DNA of 22,227 bases from a virus: positions 1 to 22,227 of IMG/VR virus record IMGVR_UViG_3300029813_000181, one strand, 5' to 3'. The position numbers and the translations under genes are program-made. This document shows, one piece after another, positions 1-6,742 of the stretch. Below the pieces are notes generated by a model, which ran no database searches, had not been told where the DNA came from, and saw only the letters and a program-made list of their open reading frames with translations. Numbering within the stretch: the stretch's first letter is position 1; each line of letters opens with the position of its first letter.

Positions 1-123
1 CCCGTTGTGCCCCACGATCACCACCTGCTGCACCACCAGCGCCCAGCGAAGCTTCGCACGGACGTTCATGTGCTCCCACCCCGGCGGGAAACGAAGCTCG
101 ACCTGTTGCGGCAGTCCGGGCAC
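1..123 (-). CDS. Unknown phage protein, N-terminal part (runs off left edge)
   Basis: A GTG start at 123 opens a frame of 41 codons that stays open to the left edge. It begins VPGLPQQVELRFPPGWEHMN. An AGAGG sequence lies about seven bases before the GTG, at the very end of the holin-like gene, whose TAA is only three bases upstream; this fits coupled translation and supports the GTG start. No domain is recognisable from the N-terminus alone. In phages with this head type the genes after the capsid are often head completion or tail proteins, but nothing here proves that. Confidence 0.6.
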   Translation of the reverse strand, partial: MPGLPQQVELRFPPGWEHMNVRAKLRWALVVQQVVIVGHNG

Positions 124-126
124 TGG

Positions 127-288
127 TTACCTCTTGGCGATGGCCGCCCGAATCGCGCCCAAGCCGGCCGCACCGATGGCCCCCCAGACCCACTCAGGAA
201 TCTCGACGCCCGAGGCCATGATGCCGCCCATGACGAAAATACCGACGGCCACGATGTACGTCTTCTTACCTTCCAGCCACTTCAACAT
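127..288 (-). CDS. Small membrane protein, holin-like
   Basis: This 53-residue protein begins MLKWLEGKKTYIVAVGIFVM. It has a charged head, a first hydrophobic stretch at about residues 10-26, a short break with an acidic residue near 29, and a second hydrophobic stretch at about 34-50 ending in Arg/Lys. That layout is typical of small phage holins or of a common short membrane protein found near lysis genes. A GAGGTGA ribosome site precedes the ATG and includes the stop of the gene before it. The lipoprotein and coiled-coil membrane protein just upstream would fit a lysis set. Holin function is an inference from size and topology. Confidence 0.65.
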   Translation of the reverse strand: MLKWLEGKKTYIVAVGIFVMGGIMASGVEIPEWVWGAIGAAGLGAIRAAIAKR

Positions 289-291
289 TTC

Positions 292-501
292 TCACCTCTT
301 CAAGATCAGCGGCAGCAACTCCTGCACGAAGTCGAGCAGCCTGCCAGCGAAGTTAGCCTCCACGTGTCCTTGGACCTTGGCGTTTTCGAGCTCCTTCGCC
401 AGCAGGCCGCACCGCACCTTCTGGGCGGTCGTCAGGGGCAGCGTGGGGGTCGTGTTCAGCCCGCGCATCGGGCTACGGTTCGGGTCTAGCTTCTTGGACA
501 T
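292..501 (-). CDS. Small hypothetical phage protein
   Basis: This 69-residue protein starts MSKKLDPNRSPMRGLNTTPT. The N-terminal third is polar and probably flexible; residues 25-69 form a likely amphipathic helix with several Glu and Lys, ending in LLPLILKR. It has no signal peptide and no clear membrane segment. It overlaps the 3' end of the lipoprotein gene by 29 bases, and its TGA lies inside the ribosome site of the holin-like gene, so it sits tightly inside the possible lysis set. I do not recognise the family. Confidence 0.6.
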   Translation of the reverse strand: MSKKLDPNRSPMRGLNTTPTLPLTTAQKVRCGLLAKELENAKVQGHVEANFAGRLLDFVQELLPLILKR

Positions 502-1006
502 TGGGAGGCTCCTCGGGCATCTTGGCCAGGCGTGCTCGCGACTGTGCCATCAGGTACGCTTTCCACTGGGCTGAGATGTCGGACTGGTAGAGCGCGAACT
601 CCTTCGCCAGCTTGGCAACATCGGCGGCGTAGTCAAGGTTGTCGAGCGTGACCTCGAGCAGCACCTGCCGCCTACGCTCCTGCTCCCGCAGGTTCGTAAG
701 GTGTTGCCTGACGGGCACGAGGCCCTCGGGCGTTCCCGCGAACACGATGGCCTCGGCGTATGACTCGGCGTCCGCCGGCTCCTGACCGTCGGCAAGCGCA
801 GCCTCGATGATCGTAGCCTTGAGACGGGTGAGCAGTTCTCGCTCCAGCCGCACGCCGTTCGCCCGAACGGCCGCGTCGTAGGCGATAACACCTTTCCTCG
901 CCTCCACCGTCGCCAGCTCGATGGCGTCGTAGCCCAACAGCTCGTACGAGGTTCCGGCCTGGCACCCGACCAGGAGCATCATCACTACCAGCAGTAGTCG
1001 TATCAT
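473..1006 (-). CDS. Phage lipoprotein, possible outer-membrane spanin
   Basis: The start is set at the ATG at 1006. It gives a classic lipoprotein signal MIRLLLVVMMLLVGC with lipid-acceptor Cys15, has AGGAGA just upstream, and forms a TGATG junction with the preceding gene. The open frame reaches back to 1087, but that extension would bury the signal peptide. The mature part is about 160 residues, very helical and rich in Glu, Arg, Leu and Ala, with a Pro-rich tail (MPEEPPNVQEARPEP). The preceding gene encodes an N-terminally anchored coiled-coil membrane protein. This pair resembles a two-component spanin (inner plus outer), although outer spanins are usually shorter. A structural or exclusion lipoprotein is the alternative. 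Confidence 0.7.
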   Translation of the reverse strand: MIRLLLVVMMLLVGCQAGTSYELLGYDAIELATVEARKGVIAYDAAVRANGVRLERELLTRLKATIIEAALADGQEPADAESYAEAIVFAGTPEGLVPVRQHLTNLREQERRRQVLLEVTLDNLDYAADVAKLAKEFALYQSDISAQWKAYLMAQSRARLAKMPEEPPNVQEARPEP

Positions 1007-1233
1007 CACGTGTCTCCTAGGCGACCTTCGATCCGAGCCACCCCCTCTAGCAGCTTGTCGGTCTTCTCGTCGAGCGTTCCCATCCACGCGAGTCGCTCGT
1101 CACACCGCTTCATCTGTGTGTCCATCGTGCCCCGCAACTTCGTGACCGAGATCTCCAAGCTAATCACCTTCAGGGTGATCCAGCTTCCCCACCCCAGCCC
1201 GACCAGGACCATCAGATAAGTCCACCAGGCCAC
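1006..1233 (-). CDS. Small membrane-anchored coiled-coil protein, possible inner spanin
   Basis: This 75-residue protein starts at GTG 1233 with AAAGGAG seven bases upstream. Residues 4-25 form one hydrophobic helix (TYLMVLVGLGWGSWITLKVI). The remaining 50 residues are a hydrophilic likely coiled coil with regularly spaced Leu/Met and charged residues (KLRGTMDTQMKRCDERLAWM). A short N-terminal anchor with a long coiled-coil tail is seen in inner-membrane spanins and, in other arrangements, in XhlA-like lysis proteins. Its stop shares bases with the lipoprotein start (TGATG), so the two are made together. Function is inferred from layout and neighbours. Confidence 0.65.
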   Translation of the reverse strand: MAWWTYLMVLVGLGWGSWITLKVISLEISVTKLRGTMDTQMKRCDERLAWMGTLDEKTDKLLEGVARIEGRLGDT

Positions 1234-1262
1234 GCGTCACTCCTTTAAGAAAGCGGCCCGAC

Positions 1263-1304
1263 CCGTCCCGGACGAGTCGAGCCCTTTACCGGTCATCGGG
1301 ACGG
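1263..1304 (-). terminator. Possible stem-loop after the capsid gene
   Basis: An 8-bp perfect inverted repeat, CCGTCCCG with CGGGACGG (1263-1270 and 1297-1304), lies in the gap after the capsid gene, with a 26-base loop. The RNA downstream ends GGGCCGCTTTCTT, a weak U-rich run. It could partly reduce read-through after the capsid gene, or protect the 3' end of capsid mRNA. The loop is long, so this is a weak call. Confidence 0.3.
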
Positions 1305-1309
1305 AGCGC

Positions 1310-2329
1310 TCAGCTGCTTGCCGCGGAGCTGGTGGTAGCCTTCACCAGCACGCCAGGCCTGTGACAGAGCGGCAGTGGGTTCGACTGGACGTGGAGCTTC
1401 ACGCCCCGGTCGAACTCCAGGATCGCCCTCTTCGCGTACAGCGGAATCCCGTTCGTCCCCACCGACTCGATGAAGTCGCCCGGGGCGAAGTACGTGGCGA
1501 AGAGGTTGGGCACTCCTACCGGGAAGAAGTGCGCCTCGTCGTCCTCGATGAAGTCGACACCGGACACGGTGCCGCGGTACTCCTCGAAGATGACGCCCGC
1601 GAAGTTGAAGCCAGCACGGACGTCGGAGCGGAGGATCTCGCCATCCCGCCAGCGGTCGTAGGCGGCCTTCACGTCGGCGTGCGAGACGAGGTCGTCGAAC
1701 CACTCCTGACCGCAGAGCGCGTGGATGTGGCCGTACGTGCCGGCGCCCAGGGCGTCCTCAATGGCTCGCTTGACCTCCAGACACTTCAGGCGAATGTCGG
1801 TGCCCGCCACCGCGAGCTCGAAGTCGACGGTCGTCTGCGTGATCGCGAACTCCGTGAACAGGTTGTAGATGACCGTCGCCCCGTCAGCGTCGAGGATCAC
1901 GCCCTTGAGCGCCCCGAGCTTGAGGTACTCGAGGGTCGTCATGACGTCCTGCTTCATCATGGCGAGCCGGTCGTTCACCGTCATCGCCACCCCATCCTCG
2001 AGGTTCTCGCTCCCGAACTGGCGACGATTCAGAACGTCGTCCGCCTGGATCGTGTCCTCGTACGGGATGTGCGTGCAGAGGAGTGACCTCGCCACCCGCT
2101 TGGGACCTCTGGCCTGCTCGGCGGGAGCACCACGACGCGTGGTGGGAACGAGGTTCAGCAGGCCAGCCCGTTCCTCGATCATCACGGTCGTGGTAGGAAT
2201 TCCCTGGTCGGCGAAGAGGCCCATCTGGGTCACCCGCCCGGGCACGTACGGCAGCCTCTCGATGGCTGCGCACAGCGTGAACATCGAGAAGATGTCCGTG
2301 TTGAACACGTCGGCTACGCTCGGTGGCAT
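1310..2329 (-). CDS. Major capsid protein, lambda gpE-like
   Basis: This 339-residue protein forms the icosahedral shell. Its early part carries the pattern typical of the phage major capsid protein E family: an N-terminal helix, then YVPGRVTQMGLFADQGIPTT and a VMIEERAGLLNLVPTTRRGA segment at about residues 28-66. The C-terminal half has the acidic and aromatic strand region usual in the family (FAGVIFEEYRGTVSGVDFI). Length is close to lambda gpE (341). GAGGAG lies eight bases before the ATG. It follows the decoration and protease-scaffold genes in the standard order. A possible stem-loop follows the gene. The HK97 fold is expected from family knowledge. Confidence 0.9.
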   Translation of the reverse strand: MPPSVADVFNTDIFSMFTLCAAIERLPYVPGRVTQMGLFADQGIPTTTVMIEERAGLLNLVPTTRRGAPAEQARGPKRVARSLLCTHIPYEDTIQADDVLNRRQFGSENLEDGVAMTVNDRLAMMKQDVMTTLEYLKLGALKGVILDADGATVIYNLFTEFAITQTTVDFELAVAGTDIRLKCLEVKRAIEDALGAGTYGHIHALCGQEWFDDLVSHADVKAAYDRWRDGEILRSDVRAGFNFAGVIFEEYRGTVSGVDFIEDDEAHFFPVGVPNLFATYFAPGDFIESVGTNGIPLYAKRAILEFDRGVKLHVQSNPLPLCHRPGVLVKATTSSAASS

Positions 2330-2362
2330 CGTTCACTCTCCTCAGGAGACTGGTTATTGCTG

Positions 2363-2731
2363 TTAGGCGGGAACGGTGTCGGGCACGTCGTCGCGGCAGA
2401 CGATGCCCAACGCCGTGAGGGCCGCCACGACGTCGGCGAGAGTCGCGGTGCCAACGTCAAGGAAGTCCTCGATGATGATGGCGTGCCGAACCACCGCGAT
2501 GATCTGGGCGGTCGACTCTGCGTCCGTGGTCACCGCCTCGAGAGCAACGGCCGTGACCAGGGCCTCGTTGCCGATCGTGACCTTTGCGAGACCATCGCCG
2601 ACCGGCATAAGGGGCGTCCCGATGATGATGGTGTTGGACGCGTTGATGGTCACGATCTCTCGACTGTACCTCTGGTCTTCTTCGAACTTGATGAGGTCGC
2701 CGATGACCCGACCTTCGTTGAGCTCTGCCAT
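2363..2731 (-). CDS. Head decoration protein, lambda gpD-like
   Basis: This 122-residue protein most resembles capsid decoration proteins of the lambda gpD type (HDPD family). It opens MAELNEGRVIGDLIKFEEDQ and continues YSREIVTINASNTIIIGTPL, the EED..SRE.VT pattern followed by a GTP/L turn that typifies the family. The middle is beta-rich with many Ala/Val/Thr; the end contains an Ala-rich helix. Such proteins bind as trimers at capsid threefold sites after expansion and stabilise the DNA-filled head. AGGAGA precedes the ATG. It sits between the protease-scaffold and capsid genes, exactly as in lambda-like head modules. Confidence 0.85.
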   Translation of the reverse strand: MAELNEGRVIGDLIKFEEDQRYSREIVTINASNTIIIGTPLMPVGDGLAKVTIGNEALVTAVALEAVTTDAESTAQIIAVVRHAIIIEDFLDVGTATLADVVAALTALGIVCRDDVPDTVPA

Positions 2732-2765
2732 GTCTACTTCTCCTGGAATTTGTATCGCTGGGAAA

Positions 2766-3296
2766 CTACTTCGCCGCGGTGACGGCCCGCTTCTCAGCGT
2801 CCTTCACGAGCGGGCTGTCATCGACCTTCGCACCACCGCTGAGCACGACGGTCGTCTGAGGCCCGGTCTGCTCACCGACGTGGGCGGGCTTGTTGTCCGC
2901 CAGAATGTCGAGGAGCTTATCGAGGTTCTCGTCCCGCCGCTGGATGCTGAGGGAGAGCGCCGCGTCGTCCTTGCCGAGGAAGACGTCGACGAGCTTGTCT
3001 CGCGTTGACTTGGTGATCCGCGACCCCGTGACAAGCGCGTCGAGCTTCTGCCGGCGAGCATCACCGACGAGCTTGAGGACGACGGGGTCGACCTGGACTT
3101 CCTGACCGGAGAGCTTGAGCTCGTCGAGGGCCGTCTGGATCGTCTTCGTCTTGTCATCTGACGCCTTCATCGCCGAGGCGGCATCCTTCACCTTCTGGTC
3201 GAGCACCCCGACGGCGGACAGGACGAGCGTCTCCGCGTTCTCGTCCTTCATCTCTTCCTTGATGCCCAACGCTTCCTTGATCTTCTTCCAGTCCAT
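2766..3296 (-). CDS. Nested capsid scaffold protein (internal in-frame start)
   Basis: An internal ATG at 3296 (Met175 of the protease) is preceded by GAGGAGAGTTCG, one of the best ribosome sites in the window and better than that of the full-length gene. It would produce a 176-residue scaffold alone, starting MDWKKIKEALGIKEEMKDEN. It is rich in Lys/Glu/Asp and Leu heptads and has no protease residues. Mu makes its scaffold Z from inside I, and lambda makes Nu3 from inside C, so nested expression is known for this function. The site is seen directly; that it is used is an inference. Confidence 0.65.
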   Translation of the reverse strand: MDWKKIKEALGIKEEMKDENAETLVLSAVGVLDQKVKDAASAMKASDDKTKTIQTALDELKLSGQEVQVDPVVLKLVGDARRQKLDALVTGSRITKSTRDKLVDVFLGKDDAALSLSIQRRDENLDKLLDILADNKPAHVGEQTGPQTTVVLSGGAKVDDSPLVKDAEKRAVTAAK

Positions 3297-3818
3297 CGAA
3301 CTCTCCTCAAGCTGTAGTGATGCCGCGATGCGCTCGAACTCGCCCAGCCCGCTGATCACCGGGTCCGTGCAGAGCGCCACGTGGATGATTGGTCTTCGGT
3401 ACTCGTTACCCTTCCCGTCAGTGAACGATGCTGGCGAGAAGATACTGACGTCTGACCGGCGGGACGCGGCGAGCCCGTCCTCACCGACCAGGTCCACGAG
3501 CGCGACCAGCGAGCCGCCCTCCCGAAACATGTCAACCACCCAGCCCCGGTTCTTGTCGGGATCACCCTGCCCCTCGTGAGTCGCGGGGCAGGGGACTCGC
3601 ACGCCGTTCGCCGTCATCAGCTGGAAGGTCGCGACCCAGTGGTCGAGGAGCGTCTCGGTAATCTCGAAGGTGGTAGGACCCTTCACCCACCGACCCGTTT
3701 TCACCAGTTCCTTTCGGAACCGCTGAACGGGAATGCCCCTCTCCTCACGAACGGTGCCCGCGACCGCAGCCGTCGACTGAAAGAGAAACACGTAACCTTG
3801 TCCGTTCTGATCCGTCAT
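2766..3818 (-). CDS. Prohead protease with C-terminal scaffold (Mu I-like)
   Basis: This 350-residue protein has two parts. Residues 1-170 resemble the Mu I-type head maturation protease. A likely catalytic His81 sits in CPATHEGQGDPDKNRGWVVD, and Ser128 in SIFSPASF is followed by RRPIIHVALCTDPVISGL, matching the family's Ser region and the ending before the scaffold. Residues 175-350 are highly charged and helical, as expected for a scaffold that the protease later removes. The ATG at 3818 has no strong ribosome site, unlike most genes here; it lies 17 bases after the stop of the upstream gene. Low synthesis of protease relative to scaffold would make sense, because a second, strong start exists inside the frame. 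Confidence 0.85.
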   Translation of the reverse strand: MTDQNGQGYVFLFQSTAAVAGTVREERGIPVQRFRKELVKTGRWVKGPTTFEITETLLDHWVATFQLMTANGVRVPCPATHEGQGDPDKNRGWVVDMFREGGSLVALVDLVGEDGLAASRRSDVSIFSPASFTDGKGNEYRRPIIHVALCTDPVISGLGEFERIAASLQLEESSMDWKKIKEALGIKEEMKDENAETLVLSAVGVLDQKVKDAASAMKASDDKTKTIQTALDELKLSGQEVQVDPVVLKLVGDARRQKLDALVTGSRITKSTRDKLVDVFLGKDDAALSLSIQRRDENLDKLLDILADNKPAHVGEQTGPQTTVVLSGGAKVDDSPLVKDAEKRAVTAAK

Positions 3819-3835
3819 CTACTATATTGTATCCG

Positions 3836-4030
3836 CTACTCGGGTTCGTGTTCGAACCTAATCCCGTGATCACCAGGATAAGGTTTTGTGTGGTCTACGT
3901 CGCCGTAAGCAATCTCGTCGGGAATCCCGTCGGGGAACGCCTCGCACGCGAGGCGCTCGTCTGGCTCGTTGCCAACGACCCCGATGAAGAACTTACACCC
4001 GCGTGTATGGCATCTGGGTTCTAGTAACAT
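3836..4030 (-). CDS. Small conserved phage protein with Cys motif
   Basis: This 64-residue protein has the layout CHTRGCKFFIGVVGNEPDE at residues 7-25, then ACEAFPDGIPDEIAYGDVDH and TKPYPGDHGIRFE. I recognise this C..C-F-G...E...C-AFP-GIP-I..G..H..P..GD-GI-F pattern as a short protein seen repeatedly near phage head genes; its role is unknown to me. Three Cys and several His/Asp residues could bind a metal. AGGAGAAC lies before the ATG. It overlaps the preceding small gene by 38 bases and ends 17 bases before the protease start. Confidence 0.7.
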   Translation of the reverse strand: MLLEPRCHTRGCKFFIGVVGNEPDERLACEAFPDGIPDEIAYGDVDHTKPYPGDHGIRFEHEPE

Positions 4031-4217
4031 CCCTGAGTTCTCCTATCCTCTTGAGCGGCGTCTGGTCGTCCGTCGCCTCCCAGTAGCCACGAGCGAGAAT
4101 CGAGTTGGCGTGCAGTGACCCGCGTCGCTGTCCTTGCTTGAAGTCGAGAACGTGACCGAGCGTTCCCTCGACCGCGAGGTATACTTCTTGACCTTTCCTA
4201 CGAGCGATGATTCTCAT
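3993..4217 (-). CDS. Small hypothetical protein
   Basis: This 74-residue, basic protein starts MRIIARRKGQEVYLAVEGTL. The first 30 residues look like a beta-hairpin rich domain (EVYLAVEGTLGHVLDF), the rest is polar with many Arg. Its ATG overlaps the TGA of the large MuF fusion gene (ATGA), and AAGGTGATC serves as ribosome site within that gene. It has no recognisable catalytic motif. Because it directly follows a possible toxin-like C-terminal domain, an immunity or chaperone role is conceivable, but nothing in the sequence shows it. Confidence 0.6.
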   Translation of the reverse strand: MRIIARRKGQEVYLAVEGTLGHVLDFKQGQRRGSLHANSILARGYWEATDDQTPLKRIGELRDVTRTQMPYTRV

Positions 4218-6742
4218 TTGAAGATCACCTTGATTCCCTTCTCCACTAGGAGACGCAGTCCTCGACTGTCGGGGGCCCAGCTAGATCCGGAGCTAACCGT
4301 GATTGACTCGATGTCATCTAGCTTGACACCGCCGTGCACCTGCGCCTCGACGTAGAAGTGATTCTTCGTGATGCGTTCCTTGAGCGGGTTGTACTTAGGA
4401 ATCGCGACGTCCTCCGCGTCGAAGACTACGAGACCCTTGTGCGAAGGATTGGTCAGCGAGGTGGGAAGTGCCGTCGTCTGCCCCGTCGTGTTAGTCCACG
4501 AGTCCCCGAACATGCAGGTCGAACGCTTGTGAACGCTTTTCTTCAGCTTTATCGCGACCTCGCCGTAGTCCTTGAGGTGCTCGTTCGTCATGTAGGCGTC
4601 GTCCCCTAGGTAACCGTAGACGGGACGCTTCGCGACGGCGCTTCCCTTCTTATACCCAAAGAGCTCTTCCTCTACCTTCTGGCGAGACGTCGTGCCCATC
4701 TCCCCGGCGCCACTCGAGGACGACGTCTCGAACTGCGTCTTGAAGCGACCGTCCCTGAGAATGTCGTCCACGTGTTGCTCGGGTACCCGGACGTAGATGT
4801 CCTTACCCGACACCTGCGCCTTGATGTGAGAGTCAAGCTTGCGAGTCGCGACCTTCGGTGACATCTTGTGTTTCTTGGCGTAGCGCTCGATCCACTCAGT
4901 CCGGATCTTAAGAGAAGCCTCCTCCTTAAGCGCAGCCACGCGAACGCCCGACACGAGTTCCGGAGCAGCCTTCACCGGCGCCGCTACCTTTACCTTCCCG
5001 CTCAACAGTCGGTCCATGAACGCCTCGACGTCCTTCGGCAACAGACCTCGCCGGTAGTCGGGACTAGTGTACGCCGAGAAAGACTCAGAAAACATTTCCC
5101 TCGTGTTCGTGGTCGCGTACCTACTCACCCGCTGGCGGAGTTCCTTCTTGTTCTTACTCCACCGTTCCCAGATCTTGTCCCACCCCTCGCCACCCTTCGG
5201 TGACCTTAATACTGGATCTGCCGACCGGCGAAGAGCGTGCCCCATCTCGTGACGAAAAACTCCAGCGGCGTCCGTCTGAATGTTGAACCCGCCCATCTTG
5301 AGTGACTTCCTAGCTGACAAGTTCGCGAGGTGTACCGCTCGTTCCTTGTTCCGGTACAGACCCACAGTACCGCATCTTCGCTCGCCCTCCACGATCCACC
5401 CCCCAGGATGTAGCTCTATGCTGTGTATCACGCGTTCTTTCGATCTCATCGCCTCCCTGAGCAAGGGATGTTCCTTCAGTACCCGTTGCCAGTCCTTGCC
5501 TATCGCCTTAAGATTCGCAGTAACCTCCGACAGCGGTACGTCGAACATCCTTGAGACGTCCACTTGGCAGTCAAGAATGTCGCCCAAGTCCGCCGCGGCA
5601 TCCTCATAGGCAAGCCGTTTTTCGTAGGCCACCTCGGGCTTCACTTTGGGCGCCTTAATCTTCGGCGCCTTCACCTCGACCGGCGGTGCCTTCTTATCAG
5701 CGAACCACTCCGGGTGCTCAGCCCTGGCGGCGGCTCGCTGCGACTTGAGCTGCTCCCACCTCGCCTGGGCTTGTACCTTCTCGACGCCCGTGGCCTTACC
5801 CTTCAACCTGTACGCCTTCGCTATGTCTTTCTCGACTTGCCGCAGCCAGTCGGGTGCCGTCTCGGTAAACCGCGTGAGAGCTCTGTCCGTTCTTGAAGTG
5901 ACGAGCCTCGACGGATTCCACGCGAACCCCTTGTCCGGTCCTGGCCTGAACGTTCTGCCGCCTCGCGTGACCTCCTCGGGAGGCATCACGATGGCTCGCT
6001 CCTCGAAGATCGGAATCGTCTGGCACCGACACGCCCACCCGTTCGGGGGCCAGCACGTCCCCCACACTGGGTCCTCCTTCGGCGCCGTCATCCCGTCCAG
6101 GTCCCAGTGCGTCTCCCGCACGCGGTCGTCGCCGACGGTCACGTACTTGTAGCCCCACAGGATTTCCTGAACCTCCGGATCCTGGTACGATTCCCACCTC
6201 GCTGCGCCGTACGCCATCTGGGTCTGGGTTCGCCAGATCGCCTCGACGGTGTACGGGTTGTCGGGTGTGACGCCCGCCGCGCTCATCGCCTTCCGTAGTC
6301 GCTTGACCCCCTCGCGCACGTGCTCGCCCGCGACGGTGATCTGCGTCATGGCCGTCGCGAGCTTTCGCTCGACTGCCGCTGAGGAGTCCTTGAGGACCCT
6401 GAGAGCACTAGCGTTCATCCTCTGCTCTACCTCAGCTAACTGGGCGGCCGACATGCCTGCCTTCCCCTGAAGCCACCCCACGGCCCCGTCGTATGCCGAG
6501 AACTGCATATCCGTGTTCCACAGGCCGAGCAGGTAGCTCACGAGCATCGCGCCCGTAAGATCGTCGAGCTGTTCCTCGAAGATGCTTAGGTTCGGCTCGC
6601 GTCTCTCGCGGAACGCTCGCACGACCTCCGCCTGAAGACGACGCGACGTCCTCAGCGCGATCCGCAGACCCTTCGTCAAGATACGTTGTGTAGCTCGAGC
6701 CTGGCGAAGAGCTTGCCTACGTTCCTTCAGGGTAACCTTCAT
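4214..6742 (-). CDS. MuF-type minor head protein fused to zincin and DUF3626-like domains
   Basis: An 842-residue protein from the ATG at 6742, overlapping the portal gene by 26 bases; the frame extends to 6841, but that stretch is Arg-rich shadow of the portal. Residues 1-250 are the head morphogenesis (Mu gpF-like) domain, ending in the signature HWDLDGMTAPKEDPVWGTCW and CRC at about 212-240. A Lys/Pro linker (VKAPKIKAPKVKPE) follows. Residues ~375-570 hold a metallopeptidase-like domain with HEMGH at 498-502 and a possible third ligand in SESFSAY near 553. Residues ~645-842 carry TQFET, RPVYGYL, FGDS and YVEAQVHG, a set I associate with DUF3626-like C-terminal domains. MuF proteins with added effector domains are known and may be injected with DNA. 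By eye, base composition of the C-terminal half is less GC-rich than its neighbours. Confidence 0.85.
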   Translation of the reverse strand: MKVTLKERRQALRQARATQRILTKGLRIALRTSRRLQAEVVRAFRERREPNLSIFEEQLDDLTGAMLVSYLLGLWNTDMQFSAYDGAVGWLQGKAGMSAAQLAEVEQRMNASALRVLKDSSAAVERKLATAMTQITVAGEHVREGVKRLRKAMSAAGVTPDNPYTVEAIWRTQTQMAYGAARWESYQDPEVQEILWGYKYVTVGDDRVRETHWDLDGMTAPKEDPVWGTCWPPNGWACRCQTIPIFEERAIVMPPEEVTRGGRTFRPGPDKGFAWNPSRLVTSRTDRALTRFTETAPDWLRQVEKDIAKAYRLKGKATGVEKVQAQARWEQLKSQRAAARAEHPEWFADKKAPPVEVKAPKIKAPKVKPEVAYEKRLAYEDAAADLGDILDCQVDVSRMFDVPLSEVTANLKAIGKDWQRVLKEHPLLREAMRSKERVIHSIELHPGGWIVEGERRCGTVGLYRNKERAVHLANLSARKSLKMGGFNIQTDAAGVFRHEMGHALRRSADPVLRSPKGGEGWDKIWERWSKNKKELRQRVSRYATTNTREMFSESFSAYTSPDYRRGLLPKDVEAFMDRLLSGKVKVAAPVKAAPELVSGVRVAALKEEASLKIRTEWIERYAKKHKMSPKVATRKLDSHIKAQVSGKDIYVRVPEQHVDDILRDGRFKTQFETSSSSGAGEMGTTSRQKVEEELFGYKKGSAVAKRPVYGYLGDDAYMTNEHLKDYGEVAIKLKKSVHKRSTCMFGDSWTNTTGQTTALPTSLTNPSHKGLVVFDAEDVAIPKYNPLKERITKNHFYVEAQVHGGVKLDDIESITVSSGSSWAPDSRGLRLLVEKGIKVIFK

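Noticed and set aside
1361-2086. Plus-strand open frame opposite the capsid gene
   Set aside because: It mirrors the capsid coding sequence, with composition dictated by it.
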